A stretch of 64,000 nt of DNA. Origin: Microtetraspora glauca. Its GTDB lineage: Bacteria > Actinomycetota > Actinomycetes > Streptomycetales > Streptomycetaceae. The translations under genes and the position numbers were made by a program. The notes under the pieces were generated by a model, which had not been told where the DNA came from, searched no databases, and saw only the letters and a list, made by a program, of their open reading frames with translations. Of this stretch, positions 17,317-26,276 are shown one piece after another. Where the stretch lies: positions 168,340-232,339 of the forward strand of contig JOFO01000005.1 in the NCBI GenBank assembly GCA_000721275.1, given 5' to 3'. Numbering within the stretch: the first letter of the stretch is position 1; each line of letters begins with the position of its first letter.

Positions 17317-18918
17317 TCAGCGCACCCGGGGCGTGTCGGCCAGGGCGGAGCGGGCGGCCGCCTCGGCGATTGCGCGGTCCTCCGCGACCAGGCCGATGCG
17401 GGTCCGCCGGTCGAGGACGTCGTCCGTGTCGAGGGCGCCCTCGTGCCGGACGGCCCAGACCAGTTCGGCGCCGGTGACCGGGTGACCGGGCACCACGGGC
17501 TCGGCGAGCGCCGGGTCCTCGACGCCGAGGGCGTGGACGGCCGGGGCCTCGGAGCCGTACCGGTGCACGAGGCGGGCCGGCACGTCGAGCCCGGCGAGGA
17601 CCCGTGGCGCGGCGGCGCCGACCAGCGGCACCGACGCGGTGCGGCACGGACCGGCCTCCAGGCCCCGGGCGGCCACGGCGGCGTCGACGGCGTCCTGCGC
17701 CATCCGGCGGTACGTGGTCAGCTTGCCGCCCACGACGGTGACGACCCCGTCGGGCGAGGTCAGCACCGCGTGCCGGCGCGAGATGTCGGCGGTCCGGCCC
17801 GCCGCGTCCCGGGTGTCGAGCAGGGGCCGCAGCCCGGCGAACGCGCCGACGACGTCGGTGCGCCGGACGGAGACGTCCAGCGCCGAGCCGAGCACGTCCA
17901 GCAGGAAGCCGATGTCCGTCTCGGGGACCTCCGGCACGTCCGGGACGGGGCCGTCGACCGGCTCGTCGGTGAGGCCCACGTACACCCGGCCGTCGCCCTG
18001 GGGGAGGACCAGCACGAAGCGGTTCGTCTCGCCCGGGATCGGGATGTGCAGGCCGGTGGAGAGCCGGCCCAGCGTCTCGGCGCGCAGCACCAGGTGGGTG
18101 CCGCGCGAGGGGCGTAGCCGTACGTCGCCGACGAGGCCGCCCGCCCACACCCCGGCGGCGTTGACGACGGCGCGCGCCCGGACGCGCAGCGTCTCGCCGG
18201 TGGTCTCGTCGCGCAGCAGCGCGCCGTCGCCGTGGAGTTCGAGGGCGCGGGTACGGGTCAGGACGCGGGCCCCGTGGGCCGCGGCGGTCCGCGCGATCGC
18301 GGTCACCAGGCGGGCGTCGTCGGACAGCCGCCCGTCCCAGGAGAGCAGCCCGCCGCGCAGCCCCGTCGGCCGCAGGGCCGGTGCGAGGTGGCGGGTCTCG
18401 ACGGCGGACAGGGCGCGCGGCCGGGGCAGGGTGCCGCGCGAGGTGCGCGCCCCGACCCGCAGCAGGTCGCCCGCGAGCAGCCCGGCCTGCGCGACGGCCG
18501 CCTGCGCGCGGCCGACCAGCGGGGTGAGGGGCAGCACGAACGGCTGGGCGCGCACCAGGTGGGGAGCGGTGCGCTCCATGAGGACGCCCCGCTCCACGGC
18601 GCTCTCGTGGGCGACGTCCAGTTGCCCCGAGGCGAGGTAGCGCAGCCCGCCGTGGATGAGTTTGGAGCTCCAGCGGGAGGTGCCGAACGCGAGGTCGTGG
18701 GCGTCGACCGCGACGACGCTCAGCCCCCGGGTGGCCGCGTCGAGCGCGGCCCCGGCGCCGGTGGCGCCGAGTCCGACGACGAGCACGTCGACCGGGCCGC
18801 CGGCGTCCGCCAGCCGGTCGAGTTCCCGCCGGCGGCGCTCGGCGTGCAGCGAGGAACCGGGCAGTGGGGAGCCGGGCAGCGAGGAGCCGGGCAGGGCGGT
18901 GCCGCTCGTGGGGTTCAC
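17317..18918 (-). CDS. glpD: Glycerol-3-phosphate dehydrogenase (FAD, GlpD type)
   Basis: This 533-residue flavoprotein oxidises sn-glycerol-3-phosphate to dihydroxyacetone phosphate. The FAD motif VLVVGLGATGAGAALDAA lies near residue 36, and GTSRWSSKLIHGGLRYL is the diagnostic GlpD segment. The N-terminus holds PGSS/PGSP repeats (LPGSSLPGSPLPGSSL) that look like slippage. The GTG start overlaps the TetR stop by 4 bp (GTGA), so the regulator and enzyme are coupled. The divergent FAD synthase-like and diacylglycerol kinase genes point to a glycerolipid or ether-lipid role rather than glycerol catabolism; no glpF or glpK is near. Confidence 0.92.
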   Translation of the reverse strand: MNPTSGTALPGSSLPGSPLPGSSLHAERRRRELDRLADAGGPVDVLVVGLGATGAGAALDAATRGLSVVAVDAHDLAFGTSRWSSKLIHGGLRYLASGQLDVAHESAVERGVLMERTAPHLVRAQPFVLPLTPLVGRAQAAVAQAGLLAGDLLRVGARTSRGTLPRPRALSAVETRHLAPALRPTGLRGGLLSWDGRLSDDARLVTAIARTAAAHGARVLTRTRALELHGDGALLRDETTGETLRVRARAVVNAAGVWAGGLVGDVRLRPSRGTHLVLRAETLGRLSTGLHIPIPGETNRFVLVLPQGDGRVYVGLTDEPVDGPVPDVPEVPETDIGFLLDVLGSALDVSVRRTDVVGAFAGLRPLLDTRDAAGRTADISRRHAVLTSPDGVVTVVGGKLTTYRRMAQDAVDAAVAARGLEAGPCRTASVPLVGAAAPRVLAGLDVPARLVHRYGSEAPAVHALGVEDPALAEPVVPGHPVTGAELVWAVRHEGALDTDDVLDRRTRIGLVAEDRAIAEAAARSALADTPRVR

Positions 18919-19514
18919 GGGGTGAGGGTCCTCTCCAGCAGGGTGCGCAGCTCGCCCAGGAAGGCGGCCTCGCTCAGTTCGGGATCGGTCTCGTCGGTCA
19001 TGGTGCGCAGCGAGAGCGTGAAGGACTGGACGACCAGCAGCAGGGAACGGGCCTGGAGTTCCACCCGTCCGGGCCGCACGGACCCGTCCGCGTGCCCCTC
19101 CTCCAGGGCGGTGTGGAGGAGCCCGAGCAGGGCGTCCTGGCTGGCGCCGCGCCGGTCGAGGACGTACGGCAGCAGCAGTTCCGGGTCCACATCGAGGATC
19201 TTGTGGAAGAGCGGGTGCGCCCGGAAGGCGGCGGCGCCCGCGACGAGCCCTTCGACGATGCGCTCCCGCACCGGCCGGTCGTCGTCGGGCGGGGGCATCG
19301 CCCCGGCGGCGACGCCGATCCACTCACGGGTCATCAGATCGCCGACGAGGCTGCGCACGTCGGGCCAGCGCCGGTACAGGGTCATCCGGGAGACGCCGGC
19401 GCGCCGGGCGACGTCGGTGAGGGTGGTGCGGCGCACGCCGACGGCGAGCACGCAGTCGCGTGCGGCGTCGAGCACGGGATCTGCGTCTGCATGGTTGTGA
19501 CGAATGGGCGTCAT
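18915..19514 (-). CDS. TetR-family regulator of the glycerolipid cluster
   Basis: The 199-residue product has an N-terminal helix-turn-helix LTDVARRAGVSRMTLYRRWP at about 32-51, a TetR-type ligand domain after it, and no membrane segment. It is translated first, with glpD coupled to its stop, and is divergent from the FAD oxidase-diacylglycerol kinase genes. It should repress both directions through the 74-bp intergenic space. The ligand is unknown; a lipid or acyl-CoA would fit the neighbours. Confidence 0.9.
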   Translation of the reverse strand: MTPIRHNHADADPVLDAARDCVLAVGVRRTTLTDVARRAGVSRMTLYRRWPDVRSLVGDLMTREWIGVAAGAMPPPDDDRPVRERIVEGLVAGAAAFRAHPLFHKILDVDPELLLPYVLDRRGASQDALLGLLHTALEEGHADGSVRPGRVELQARSLLLVVQSFTLSLRTMTDETDPELSEAAFLGELRTLLERTLTP

Positions 19515-19522
19515 CTGTCACA
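19496..19522. promoter_or_regulatory. Possible TetR operator dyad
   Basis: TGTGAC and GTCACA face each other across 15 bp and span the TetR start codon. The site is in the right place for autoregulation and control of the divergent operon, but the arms are only 6 bp, so this is tentative. Confidence 0.35.
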
Positions 19523-19588
19523 GTGTAATGCCAGTGCGGGCCGAGCGGCAGCGCCGCCCGTGAACCAGACCGTGAGGAACCTCTCGAA

Positions 19589-21184
19589 GTGGACATGTTG
19601 TGGAGCGGCTGGGGCGACCCGGCCAAGGCGGCCCCCCTGCCCGACGCGGTCACCGGCCTCCTGCGCGACCTGCTCGGCGTCACCCCCCGCGAAGGCGGCC
19701 CCACCGACCTCGCCGCCGTCGCACCCCCCGCCCCCGCCCTCACCGACGAGGCCCGCGCCGCGCTCCGCAAGGCCGTCGCCGCCCCCGACGGCGTTCGCGA
19801 CGACGCCGAGTCCCGCATCCGTCACACCCGCGGCAAGTCCACCCCCGACCTGCTCCGCATTCGCGCCGGCGAGGTCGACGACGTCCCCGCCGCCGTCGTC
19901 CTCCCCGCGGGACACGACGAGGTCCTCGCCGTCCTCGCCGCCTGCGCCGAACACGGCCTCGCCGCCGTCCCCTTCGGCGGCGGCACCTCCGTCGTCGGCG
20001 GCCTCGCCCCCACCACCGACCGCCCGTTCGTCGCCCTCGACCTGCGCCGCATGGACCAGCTGCTCGCCGTCGACGAGGTCTCCCGCACCGCCACCCTCCA
20101 GCCCGGCCTGCGCGGCCCCCGCTGCGAGGAACTGCTCAACGCCCGCGGCTGGACCCTCGGCCACTTCCCGCAGTCCTTCGAATGGGCCTCCGTCGGCGGC
20201 TTCGCCGCCGCCCGCTCCAGCGGCCAGGCGTCCGCCGGCTACGGACGCTTCGACGAGATGGTCCTCGGCCTCACCGTCGCCACCCCCGAAGGCACCCTGG
20301 AGACCGGCCGCGCGCCCCGCTCCGCCGCCGGCCCCGACCTCCGCCAGCTCGTCCTCGGCTCCGAAGGCGCCCTCGGCGTCATCACCGCCGTCACCGTCCG
20401 CATCCGCCCCCTCCCCGCCCGCCGCGTCTACGAGGGCTGGCGCTTCGCCTCCTTCGAGGCCGGCACCGCGGCCCTCCGCCGCCTCGCCCAGGACGGCCCC
20501 CGCCCCACCGTGCTGCGGCTCTCCGACGAGTCCGAGACCTTCGTCGGCCTCGCCCAGCCCGACGCCATCGGCAGCGGCGCGCTCCCGCCCGACCCCGGCT
20601 GCATGGCGATCGTCGGGTACGAGGGCACCGAGGAGGACACCACCGCCCGCCGTGCCGCCGCCCGCGAGGTCCTGCTCGCCTGCGACGGCACGTACCTCGG
20701 CGAGGAGCCCGGCGACCGCTGGGAGCACGGCCGCTACCACGCCCCGTACCTCCGCGACGCCCTCCTCGACGCCGGCGCCTTCGCCGAGACCCTGGAGACC
20801 GCCGCCTTCTGGTCCGCGATCCCCGGCCTCTACACCGCCGTCCGCGACGCCCTGACCACCACGCTCACCGAGGCCGGCACCCCGCCCCTCGTCATGTGCC
20901 ACATCTCGCACACCTACGAGAACGGCGCCTCCCTCTACTTCACCGTCGTCTCCGCGCAGGGCGACGACCCCGTCGCCCACTGGGAGCCGGCCAAGCGGGC
21001 CGCCAACGACGCCATCCTGACGGCAGGCGGCACCATCAGCCATCATCACGGCGTCGGCACCGACCACCGCGACTGGTACGCCCGGGAGATCGGCCCCCTG
21101 GGCATCCGCGTGCTCCAGGCCGTCAAGGCGGAGATCGACCCGTCCGGCGTGCTCAACCCCGGCGTCCTCGTCCCCGTCCGCTGA
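19589..21184 (+). CDS. FAD-binding oxidase, alkyl-DHAP synthase-like
   Basis: This 531-residue VAO-family flavoenzyme uses a GTG start 10 nt after GAGGA. The PP-loop VPFGGGTSVVGGL and FPQSFEWASVGGFAAARSSG are typical of alkyldihydroxyacetonephosphate synthase homologues. The C-terminal HHHGVGTDHRDW carries the His cluster used in that family. Alkyl-DHAP synthases make ether lipids in peroxisomes, and the bacterial homologues are mostly uncharacterised. It lies 31 bp before the diacylglycerol kinase gene and opposite glpD, whose product DHAP is one substrate of the eukaryotic pathway. An ether-lipid function is inferred; a D-lactate or D-2-hydroxyacid oxidase is the alternative. Confidence 0.88.
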   Translation: MDMLWSGWGDPAKAAPLPDAVTGLLRDLLGVTPREGGPTDLAAVAPPAPALTDEARAALRKAVAAPDGVRDDAESRIRHTRGKSTPDLLRIRAGEVDDVPAAVVLPAGHDEVLAVLAACAEHGLAAVPFGGGTSVVGGLAPTTDRPFVALDLRRMDQLLAVDEVSRTATLQPGLRGPRCEELLNARGWTLGHFPQSFEWASVGGFAAARSSGQASAGYGRFDEMVLGLTVATPEGTLETGRAPRSAAGPDLRQLVLGSEGALGVITAVTVRIRPLPARRVYEGWRFASFEAGTAALRRLAQDGPRPTVLRLSDESETFVGLAQPDAIGSGALPPDPGCMAIVGYEGTEEDTTARRAAAREVLLACDGTYLGEEPGDRWEHGRYHAPYLRDALLDAGAFAETLETAAFWSAIPGLYTAVRDALTTTLTEAGTPPLVMCHISHTYENGASLYFTVVSAQGDDPVAHWEPAKRAANDAILTAGGTISHHHGVGTDHRDWYAREIGPLGIRVLQAVKAEIDPSGVLNPGVLVPVR

Positions 21185-21215
21185 CCCCCTCTCCCGCCGC
21201 CCGGAGGTCCGATCC

Positions 21216-22097
21216 ATGCGCCAGTTCACCGCCGTCGTCAACCCCACCGCAGGGGGTTCCAGCGGCACGGCCGGCCTGCTCCCGCTGGCCCGGCTGCTCC
21301 GGGAGGCGGGCGCCGGCCTCGACACCGTCTACAGCCGCAGCCTGGAGCACGCCCGCGAACTCGCCCTGCGGGCGGGGGAGCGGGGCCACGTGGTCCTCGC
21401 CGTCGGCGGCGACGGCATGGCCGGCGGGATCGGCGGCGCGCTCAGCGGCACCGGCACGGTGCTCGGCCTCGTCCCCGCCGGCCGCGGCAACGACTTCGCC
21501 CGCGCCCTCGGACTGCCCACCGACGCCCCGGGGCTCGCCGCCGTCCTCCTCGGCGCCGAGCCCCGCGCCGTCGACACCATCGAGGTCGAGTCCGCGCGCC
21601 ACCCCCGGACCTGCGTCCTCGGCAGCGTGTACGCGGGTGTCGACGCGGTCGCCAACCGGCACGCCAACGCCTCCCGGATCCTGCGCGGCGCCGCCTCCTA
21701 CTACGCCGGCGGCCTGCGGGCCGTCCTCGCCTGGAAGCCCGCCGCCTACCGCGTCACCGTCGACGGCGTCCGCCACGAACGCACCGGCTACACGGTCGTC
21801 GCGGCCAACTCCGGCTTCTACGGCTTCGGCCGGAACATCGCCCCCGGCGCCCGCCTCGACGACGGCCTGCTCGACGTCGTCGTCATCCAGCAGGCCCCGA
21901 AGCACCTCTTCTTCACGATGATGAACGAGCTGAAGACGGGCGCGCACCTGAACCGCCCCCAGGTCGAGATCCTGCGCGGCAAGGAGATACGCGTCGAGGC
22001 CGACCGCCCCCTGCCGTACGGCGCCGACGGCGAGGTCGACGCCACCCTCCCGGTCACCCTCAGGGTCCGCCCCGGCGCCCTCCGCGTCCTCGCCTGA
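21216..22097 (+). CDS. Diacylglycerol kinase family protein (YegS/DgkB-like)
   Basis: This is a 293-residue lipid kinase with the N-terminal FTAVVNPTAGGSSG, the nucleotide-binding VLAVGGDGMAGGIGGAL (GGDG motif) and LVPAGRGNDFARALGLP. These are standard for the DAGK catalytic family, which phosphorylates diacylglycerol, sphingosine-like lipids or related alcohols at the membrane. GGAGG precedes the ATG. It follows the FAD oxidase within 31 bp as an operon, which supports a common lipid pathway. Confidence 0.92.
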   Translation: MRQFTAVVNPTAGGSSGTAGLLPLARLLREAGAGLDTVYSRSLEHARELALRAGERGHVVLAVGGDGMAGGIGGALSGTGTVLGLVPAGRGNDFARALGLPTDAPGLAAVLLGAEPRAVDTIEVESARHPRTCVLGSVYAGVDAVANRHANASRILRGAASYYAGGLRAVLAWKPAAYRVTVDGVRHERTGYTVVAANSGFYGFGRNIAPGARLDDGLLDVVVIQQAPKHLFFTMMNELKTGAHLNRPQVEILRGKEIRVEADRPLPYGADGEVDATLPVTLRVRPGALRVLA

Positions 22098-22129
22098 CCA
22101 CGCCGGACCCCAAGTCCCCGCCCGTGGCG

Positions 22130-22972
22130 TCACGGCGCCACGGGCCGGCCCGGCGGCCCGGCCAGCCGCTCCGCCAGGAACGCGAGGATCTCGTCCCGGG
22201 CCCGCACGGTCGGATGACCCTCCTCGTCCACCAGATGCGCCGTCACCACGCTGTGCGCGCACCCCACGACCTCCCGGAAGAACGGCGGCGGGTCCGGGTG
22301 CGCCGCGCCGGCGGGCAGCACCCGCCCGTCGAACGCGTCCCCCAGGAGCGCCCGGTACGCGGCGAACCGCCGGCCCGTGCACCACCGGTCGCCCTCGAAC
22401 CGGTACGCCAGCACCTTCAGCCCGTCCCGCCGCACCCGCTCCGCCACCGCCGCGGCGTCCTCCGCGCCGAGTTCGAGCCCGCCGGGATCGTCGAGCGGCA
22501 GCGACGGATGGTTCACCACCGGCGCCACCACCGCCGGCTCCAGCGTCATCGACAGCGCGAAGTTCCCGGTGAAGCACAGCCCGACCGCCCCCACCCCCGG
22601 CCCGCCCCGCTCCGCGTGCGCCGCCCGCGCCAGCCCCCGCAGCCACCCCACCACCGGACTCGTCCCGCCGCCGGCGAACGCCCGGAACTCGGCGGCCACA
22701 CACGCCCGCCGCACCACCGTCCCGGCCGCCTCCGCCCGCGGATAGGCCCCGTCGACCCCGAACAGCGACGGCAGGTACACCGAGAACCCCGCCTCCCTGA
22801 CCCACCGCGCGAACCGCGCCACGTCCGGGCTGATCCCCGGCATCTCCGGCATGACCACCACAGCCGGCCCCGCCCCCGACACGTACACGCGCTTGCTCAC
22901 GCCCTCCACCACGACGTCCCGGCGCGCGAAGTCGTCCAGCGGATCGTCGTCCTGCCTCCGTGTGCTTCCCAT
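22130..22972 (-). CDS. Dienelactone hydrolase family protein
   Basis: This 280-residue alpha/beta hydrolase has a Cys nucleophile elbow (VGLCFTGNFAL) and a C-terminal His in DEEGHPTV, the layout of dienelactone hydrolases. These open cyclic esters or act on related small esters in the cytoplasm. There is no signal peptide. It is divergent from the GlxA regulator at 23087 with a 114-bp gap and is its likely target. The substrate is unknown. Confidence 0.87.
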   Translation of the reverse strand: MGSTRRQDDDPLDDFARRDVVVEGVSKRVYVSGAGPAVVVMPEMPGISPDVARFARWVREAGFSVYLPSLFGVDGAYPRAEAAGTVVRRACVAAEFRAFAGGGTSPVVGWLRGLARAAHAERGGPGVGAVGLCFTGNFALSMTLEPAVVAPVVNHPSLPLDDPGGLELGAEDAAAVAERVRRDGLKVLAYRFEGDRWCTGRRFAAYRALLGDAFDGRVLPAGAAHPDPPPFFREVVGCAHSVVTAHLVDEEGHPTVRARDEILAFLAERLAGPPGRPVAP

Positions 22973-23086
22973 ACGGGCAGGATGAGGGGGCAGCGGCCCC
23001 CGGAGAACCGGCGATATCGCCGGATCTCCGGGTCATCCCGCCACCCGCACCCGTTCCGCCGTTCCACCGACCCGCCGGAGGCACGC

Positions 23087-24103
23087 ATGACCAGTCCCCT
23101 GCGCGTGAGCGTGCTGGCCTACCCCGGCTGCTTCGCGTCCGAGGTCTTCGGCGTGCCCGACCTGCTGACGATGGCCGCGCACGTCGCCGCCGCCCAGGGC
23201 CGGCCGGAGCCCGCGTACGACACCGCCGTGGTCTCCCCGCGCCGCCGCGTCCACGCCTCCGGCGGCTCCCGCATCGACGTCTCCGCCCTCCGCCCCGCCG
23301 ACGTCCTCGTCGTCCCCGGCTTCGAACCGGCCCCCGGGCCCGACCCCGACGCGACCCTCGGCCGCCTCGCGCCCGAGACCGCGGCCATCCGGGACCACGC
23401 CGAGGCCGGCACCGCTGTCGTGTCGATCTGCGTCGGCGCCTACCTCCTCGCCGAGGCCGGCCTGCTCCACGGCCGCGAGGCCACCACCAGCTGGCTGTAC
23501 GCCGACCGCTTCGCCCGCCGCTACCCCGACGTCCGGACGCGCCCCGACCGCCTGGTGGTGACCGACCGCGGAGTGACCACCACCGCCGCCTTCAGCGCCA
23601 TGTACGACTTCGCCCTCGGCCTCGTCCGCGACCACGACGGCCCCCGCGTCGCCCGCGGCACCGCCCGCGTCGCCCTCCTCGACGACACCCGCGCCACCCA
23701 GACCCCGTACGTCGACCCGGACCTCCTCCCGGCGACCGGCCACGCGTTCTCCGCCGCCGTCATGCGCCGCCTCGACCAGAACCTCGCCGCCCGCTACGAC
23801 CTCCCGGCCCTCGCCCGCGAGTTCGGCGTCAGCACCCGCACCCTGCTGCGCCGCTTCCGCGCCGAGACCGGCCGCACCCCCCTCGCCCACCTCCAGGCCG
23901 CGCGCGTCCGCCGCGCCCGCCACCTCCTGGAGACCACCGACCGGACCGTCGCCGCCATCGCCGCCGCCGTCGGCTACCGCGACCCCGGCACCTTCACCGC
24001 CCTCTTCGTCCGCCACACCGGCCGCCGCCCCAGTGCCTGCCGCGCCCCGCAGACCCCGGCCCCGGAGCACCGCGCCGCGGAAGGACGTCAGGGCGAGGCG
24101 TAA
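23087..24103 (+). CDS. GlxA-family transcriptional regulator (DJ-1/PfpI + AraC HTH)
   Basis: The product has 338 residues and an ATG behind CCGGAGG. The DJ-1-like domain carries its Cys in SICVGAYLLAEAGLLHGR. The AraC helix-turn-helix pair (LAREFGVSTRTLLRRFRA, then IAAAVGYRDPGTFTALF) ends near 325. It resembles the regulator at 8600 but is not a recent duplicate. It is divergent from the dienelactone hydrolase and overlaps the WYL regulator tail-to-tail by 16 bp. Confidence 0.9.
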   Translation: MTSPLRVSVLAYPGCFASEVFGVPDLLTMAAHVAAAQGRPEPAYDTAVVSPRRRVHASGGSRIDVSALRPADVLVVPGFEPAPGPDPDATLGRLAPETAAIRDHAEAGTAVVSICVGAYLLAEAGLLHGREATTSWLYADRFARRYPDVRTRPDRLVVTDRGVTTTAAFSAMYDFALGLVRDHDGPRVARGTARVALLDDTRATQTPYVDPDLLPATGHAFSAAVMRRLDQNLAARYDLPALAREFGVSTRTLLRRFRAETGRTPLAHLQAARVRRARHLLETTDRTVAAIAAAVGYRDPGTFTALFVRHTGRRPSACRAPQTPAPEHRAAEGRQGEA

Positions 24104-25059
24104 CGGGCCGCCAGCCCGGCCGCCCGGTCGCGCAGCGCGGCACGCAGCGACGGCGGCGCCAGCGCCTCCGCGTCCGCGCCGAGCCGCCACAGCGCCCACT
24201 CGGCGTGCCGCGCGTCCTGGAAGACGACCTCCAGCCGCAGCCGGCCGTCCTCCTTCGGCTCCTCCGCGCGGACCGCGAGCACCGTGTCCAGCAGCTCCTC
24301 CCGGCGCGCCGGGTCCAGCAGCAGCGGCACGGTCACGTGGTCGCCGCCGGACAGGAACCGCGCCGACCGCTCCCGCCAGATCCGGTCCAGATCGACCTGG
24401 CCGGGCCGCTCCGCCGCCTCGGGCAGCTCCTCGGCGGCGAGGACCCGCGACAGCCGGTACGTCCGGTCCTCGCCGGACCGCGTGGCCAGCAGGTACGACG
24501 TGTCGCGCACGGTCACCAGGCCGATCGGGTCCACGGTGCGCCAGCGCGGGGACTGGCCCACGGCCGCGTAGCGCAGCCGCAGCTTGCGCCCGGCGAGCAC
24601 GGCCCGCCGGACCGCGCCCATCGTGCCGCCCGGGACCTCCTCGGCGACCGTCCGCCGGGCGAGGAGGTCGGTCTCGGGCTCGACCAGGAAGCGCCGGGCC
24701 GCGTCGCTCGCGGTGGCCTGGTGGGTCTCGGGCAGCGCGTCGATCACCTTCCGCATCGCCGAGGCGAGGGCCGAACCGAGGCCGAACGCCCGCTCCGCGC
24801 GCCCCGTTCCGGCGGTCAGCAGGGCCAGGGCCTCCTCGTGGTTGAGGCCGGTCAGCTCGGTGCGGAATCCGGGCAACAGGGCGAAGCCGCCGTGCCGGCC
24901 GCGCTCGGCGTACACCGGGACCCCGGCCGCGGACAGCGCCTCGATGTCGCGCAGCACCGTCCGGGTGGACACCTCCAGTTCGCGGGCGAGCGCCCCGGCC
25001 GTCATCCGGCCGTGCCGGCGCAGCAGGAGGACGAGGGACACCAGCCGGTCGGCGCGCAT
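24088..25059 (-). CDS. WYL-domain transcriptional regulator
   Basis: The product has 323 residues. The N-terminal HTH_11 region reads MRADRLVSLVLLLRRHGRMT, then ELEVSTRTVLRDIEALSAAG. The WYL domain follows (VLAGRKLRLRYAA, then PIGLVTVRDTSYLLATRSG), with a C-terminal WCX-like extension. Such proteins respond to nucleic-acid or other ligands and occur as regulators in defence and DNA-damage settings as well as metabolism. It is divergent from the RidA gene with a 117-bp gap and may regulate it. Confidence 0.9.
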   Translation of the reverse strand: MRADRLVSLVLLLRRHGRMTAGALARELEVSTRTVLRDIEALSAAGVPVYAERGRHGGFALLPGFRTELTGLNHEEALALLTAGTGRAERAFGLGSALASAMRKVIDALPETHQATASDAARRFLVEPETDLLARRTVAEEVPGGTMGAVRRAVLAGRKLRLRYAAVGQSPRWRTVDPIGLVTVRDTSYLLATRSGEDRTYRLSRVLAAEELPEAAERPGQVDLDRIWRERSARFLSGGDHVTVPLLLDPARREELLDTVLAVRAEEPKEDGRLRLEVVFQDARHAEWALWRLGADAEALAPPSLRAALRDRAAGLAARYASP

Positions 25060-25176
25060 GCGGAAGACCGTACCGAATACATGACACAGGGTGTCGTGAT
25101 GCCCGGAGAGGCTTCCTCCCAGGGACGACGTCCCTCAACGCACCCGTCGAGACGACACGAGACGAACGGAGCCGGC

Positions 25177-25578
25177 ATGACACTGCGACGTACGGCGGTC
25201 AACCCCGTGACATGGTCGGTGGAGAAGGGCTTCCACCAGGGCGAGGTGGTATCCGGCCAGACCCGCACCCTGTACCTCTCCGGCCAGACCGCGATGAGCG
25301 AGAAGGGCGAGCCCCTGCACGACGGCGACATGGCCGCGCAGCTGGCGCTGAGCGCCGACAACGTGGAGGCGGTGCTGGCGGAGGCCGGCATGAGCCTCGC
25401 GAACCTCGTCCGCCTGAACGTCTACACGACCGACGTCGACCTGCTGTTCCAGCACTACGGCGTGCTGGCGGCCCGGCTGGCCGCCGCGGGCGTGGCGCCC
25501 ACGACCACGATGCTCGGCGTGACGCGCCTGGCGATCCCCGGCCAGCTGGTCGAACTGGAAGGCACGGCGGTCGACTGA
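25177..25578 (+). CDS. RidA family protein (YjgF/YER057c/UK114)
   Basis: The 133-residue product contains LYLSGQTAMSEKGEPLHDGD, an N-terminal RidA hallmark, and VRLNVYTTDVDLLFQHY, and ends PGQLVELEGTAVD. The Arg that ordinary RidA enzymes use for imine/enamine deamination falls where this protein reads TTTMLGVTRLAIPGQLVELE, so it may belong to a RidA subgroup with altered activity. It is followed directly by a strong bidirectional hairpin. Confidence 0.85.
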   Translation: MTLRRTAVNPVTWSVEKGFHQGEVVSGQTRTLYLSGQTAMSEKGEPLHDGDMAAQLALSADNVEAVLAEAGMSLANLVRLNVYTTDVDLLFQHYGVLAARLAAAGVAPTTTMLGVTRLAIPGQLVELEGTAVD

Positions 25579-25590
25579 CCCGCCGTCACC

Positions 25591-25632
25591 CCGCCGCCCG
25601 CCGCCGGAGAACCCTCCGGCGGCGGGCGGCGG
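25591..25632. terminator. Bidirectional hairpin terminator
   Basis: A perfect 19-bp GC-only stem (25591-25609 and 25614-25632) closes a 4-nt AACC loop. It fills the gap between the convergent RidA gene and the 132-residue hypothetical gene, so it can end transcription from both sides. Confidence 0.9.
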
Positions 25633-25635
25633 CGC

Positions 25636-26034
25636 TTACCGGCCGGCGGGCACGCGCAGCGCCCGGCAGGAGCGGAGGGCCATGTCGACGAGTTCCGGGA
25701 GACCGGCGGACGGCATGAGCGCGGCGAGCCGGTGCATCGCCAGCGCCGCCTCCCACGCCGAGGCCCGGGCGGGCGAGCCGTGCCAGCAGACGGCGTCGAG
25801 CCGTGACCAGAGGTGGGCGCCGAACCCCAGATGAATCGTTCCTGCCCTGGCGGTCTCCTCGTCCAGCGCCCCGCGCACCGCCGTCAGGAACGTCACGGCG
25901 TCCTCCGGCCCCAGGGCGTCCACCACGATCCGCAGATAGGGCGCGATGAGCACGGTCGCCTCCGGCCACCCGGCCTCGTCGCCGCATCGTTCGCGCAGGT
26001 GTCCGTACAGCGGGTGTTCCATGTCATGGGTCAT
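25636..26034 (-). CDS. Hypothetical protein, 132 residues
   Basis: This soluble, mostly helical protein starts MTHDMEHPLYGHLRERCGDE. Coding third-position GC bias supports it, and a MTHDM alternative of four residues exists at the start. No domain, metal motif or signal peptide is recognised. The C-terminal part (MALRSCRALRVPAG) abuts the bidirectional terminator. Its function is unknown. Confidence 0.7.
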   Translation of the reverse strand: MTHDMEHPLYGHLRERCGDEAGWPEATVLIAPYLRIVVDALGPEDAVTFLTAVRGALDEETARAGTIHLGFGAHLWSRLDAVCWHGSPARASAWEAALAMHRLAALMPSAGLPELVDMALRSCRALRVPAGR

Positions 26035-26187
26035 GGAACGAGAGATACGTTTCGCTCGCGGGTCTCACCGGCGACGACACGCGGAATGCCCGCCCCGCCG
26101 CTCGGATGGACGGCGGACGACGACGCGCGCCCCCGCCGCCGCGCCGACGAGCACCGCGCGGACCACGCGCCGGCCGCGCGCCGGACC

Positions 26188-26276
26188 CGCGCATGGCTCC
26201 GCACACTCCCCGCGCATGGCTCCGCACACTCCCGCGCTGACCCGCGGAGTCCCCGCGTATGGCTCCGCGCAGCCCC
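26188..26276. repeat. 23-bp tandem duplication plus a diverged copy in a non-coding gap
   Basis: The 456-bp gap from 26035 to 26489 holds no convincing gene; its open frames are Arg/Ala/Pro-rich with no homology I know. Inside it, a 23-bp unit (core CATGGCTCCGCACACTCCC) is perfectly duplicated at 26188-26210 and 26211-26233. A third, diverged copy lies at 26254-26276. It looks like recent slippage in spacer DNA. Confidence 0.75.

Noticed and set aside
14633..18148. Minus-strand open frame of 1171 residues opposite the macro-UDG-ART gene
   Set aside because: It is a codon-bias shadow: Gly/Arg/Asp-rich, no domain, and it crosses two real genes on both strands.
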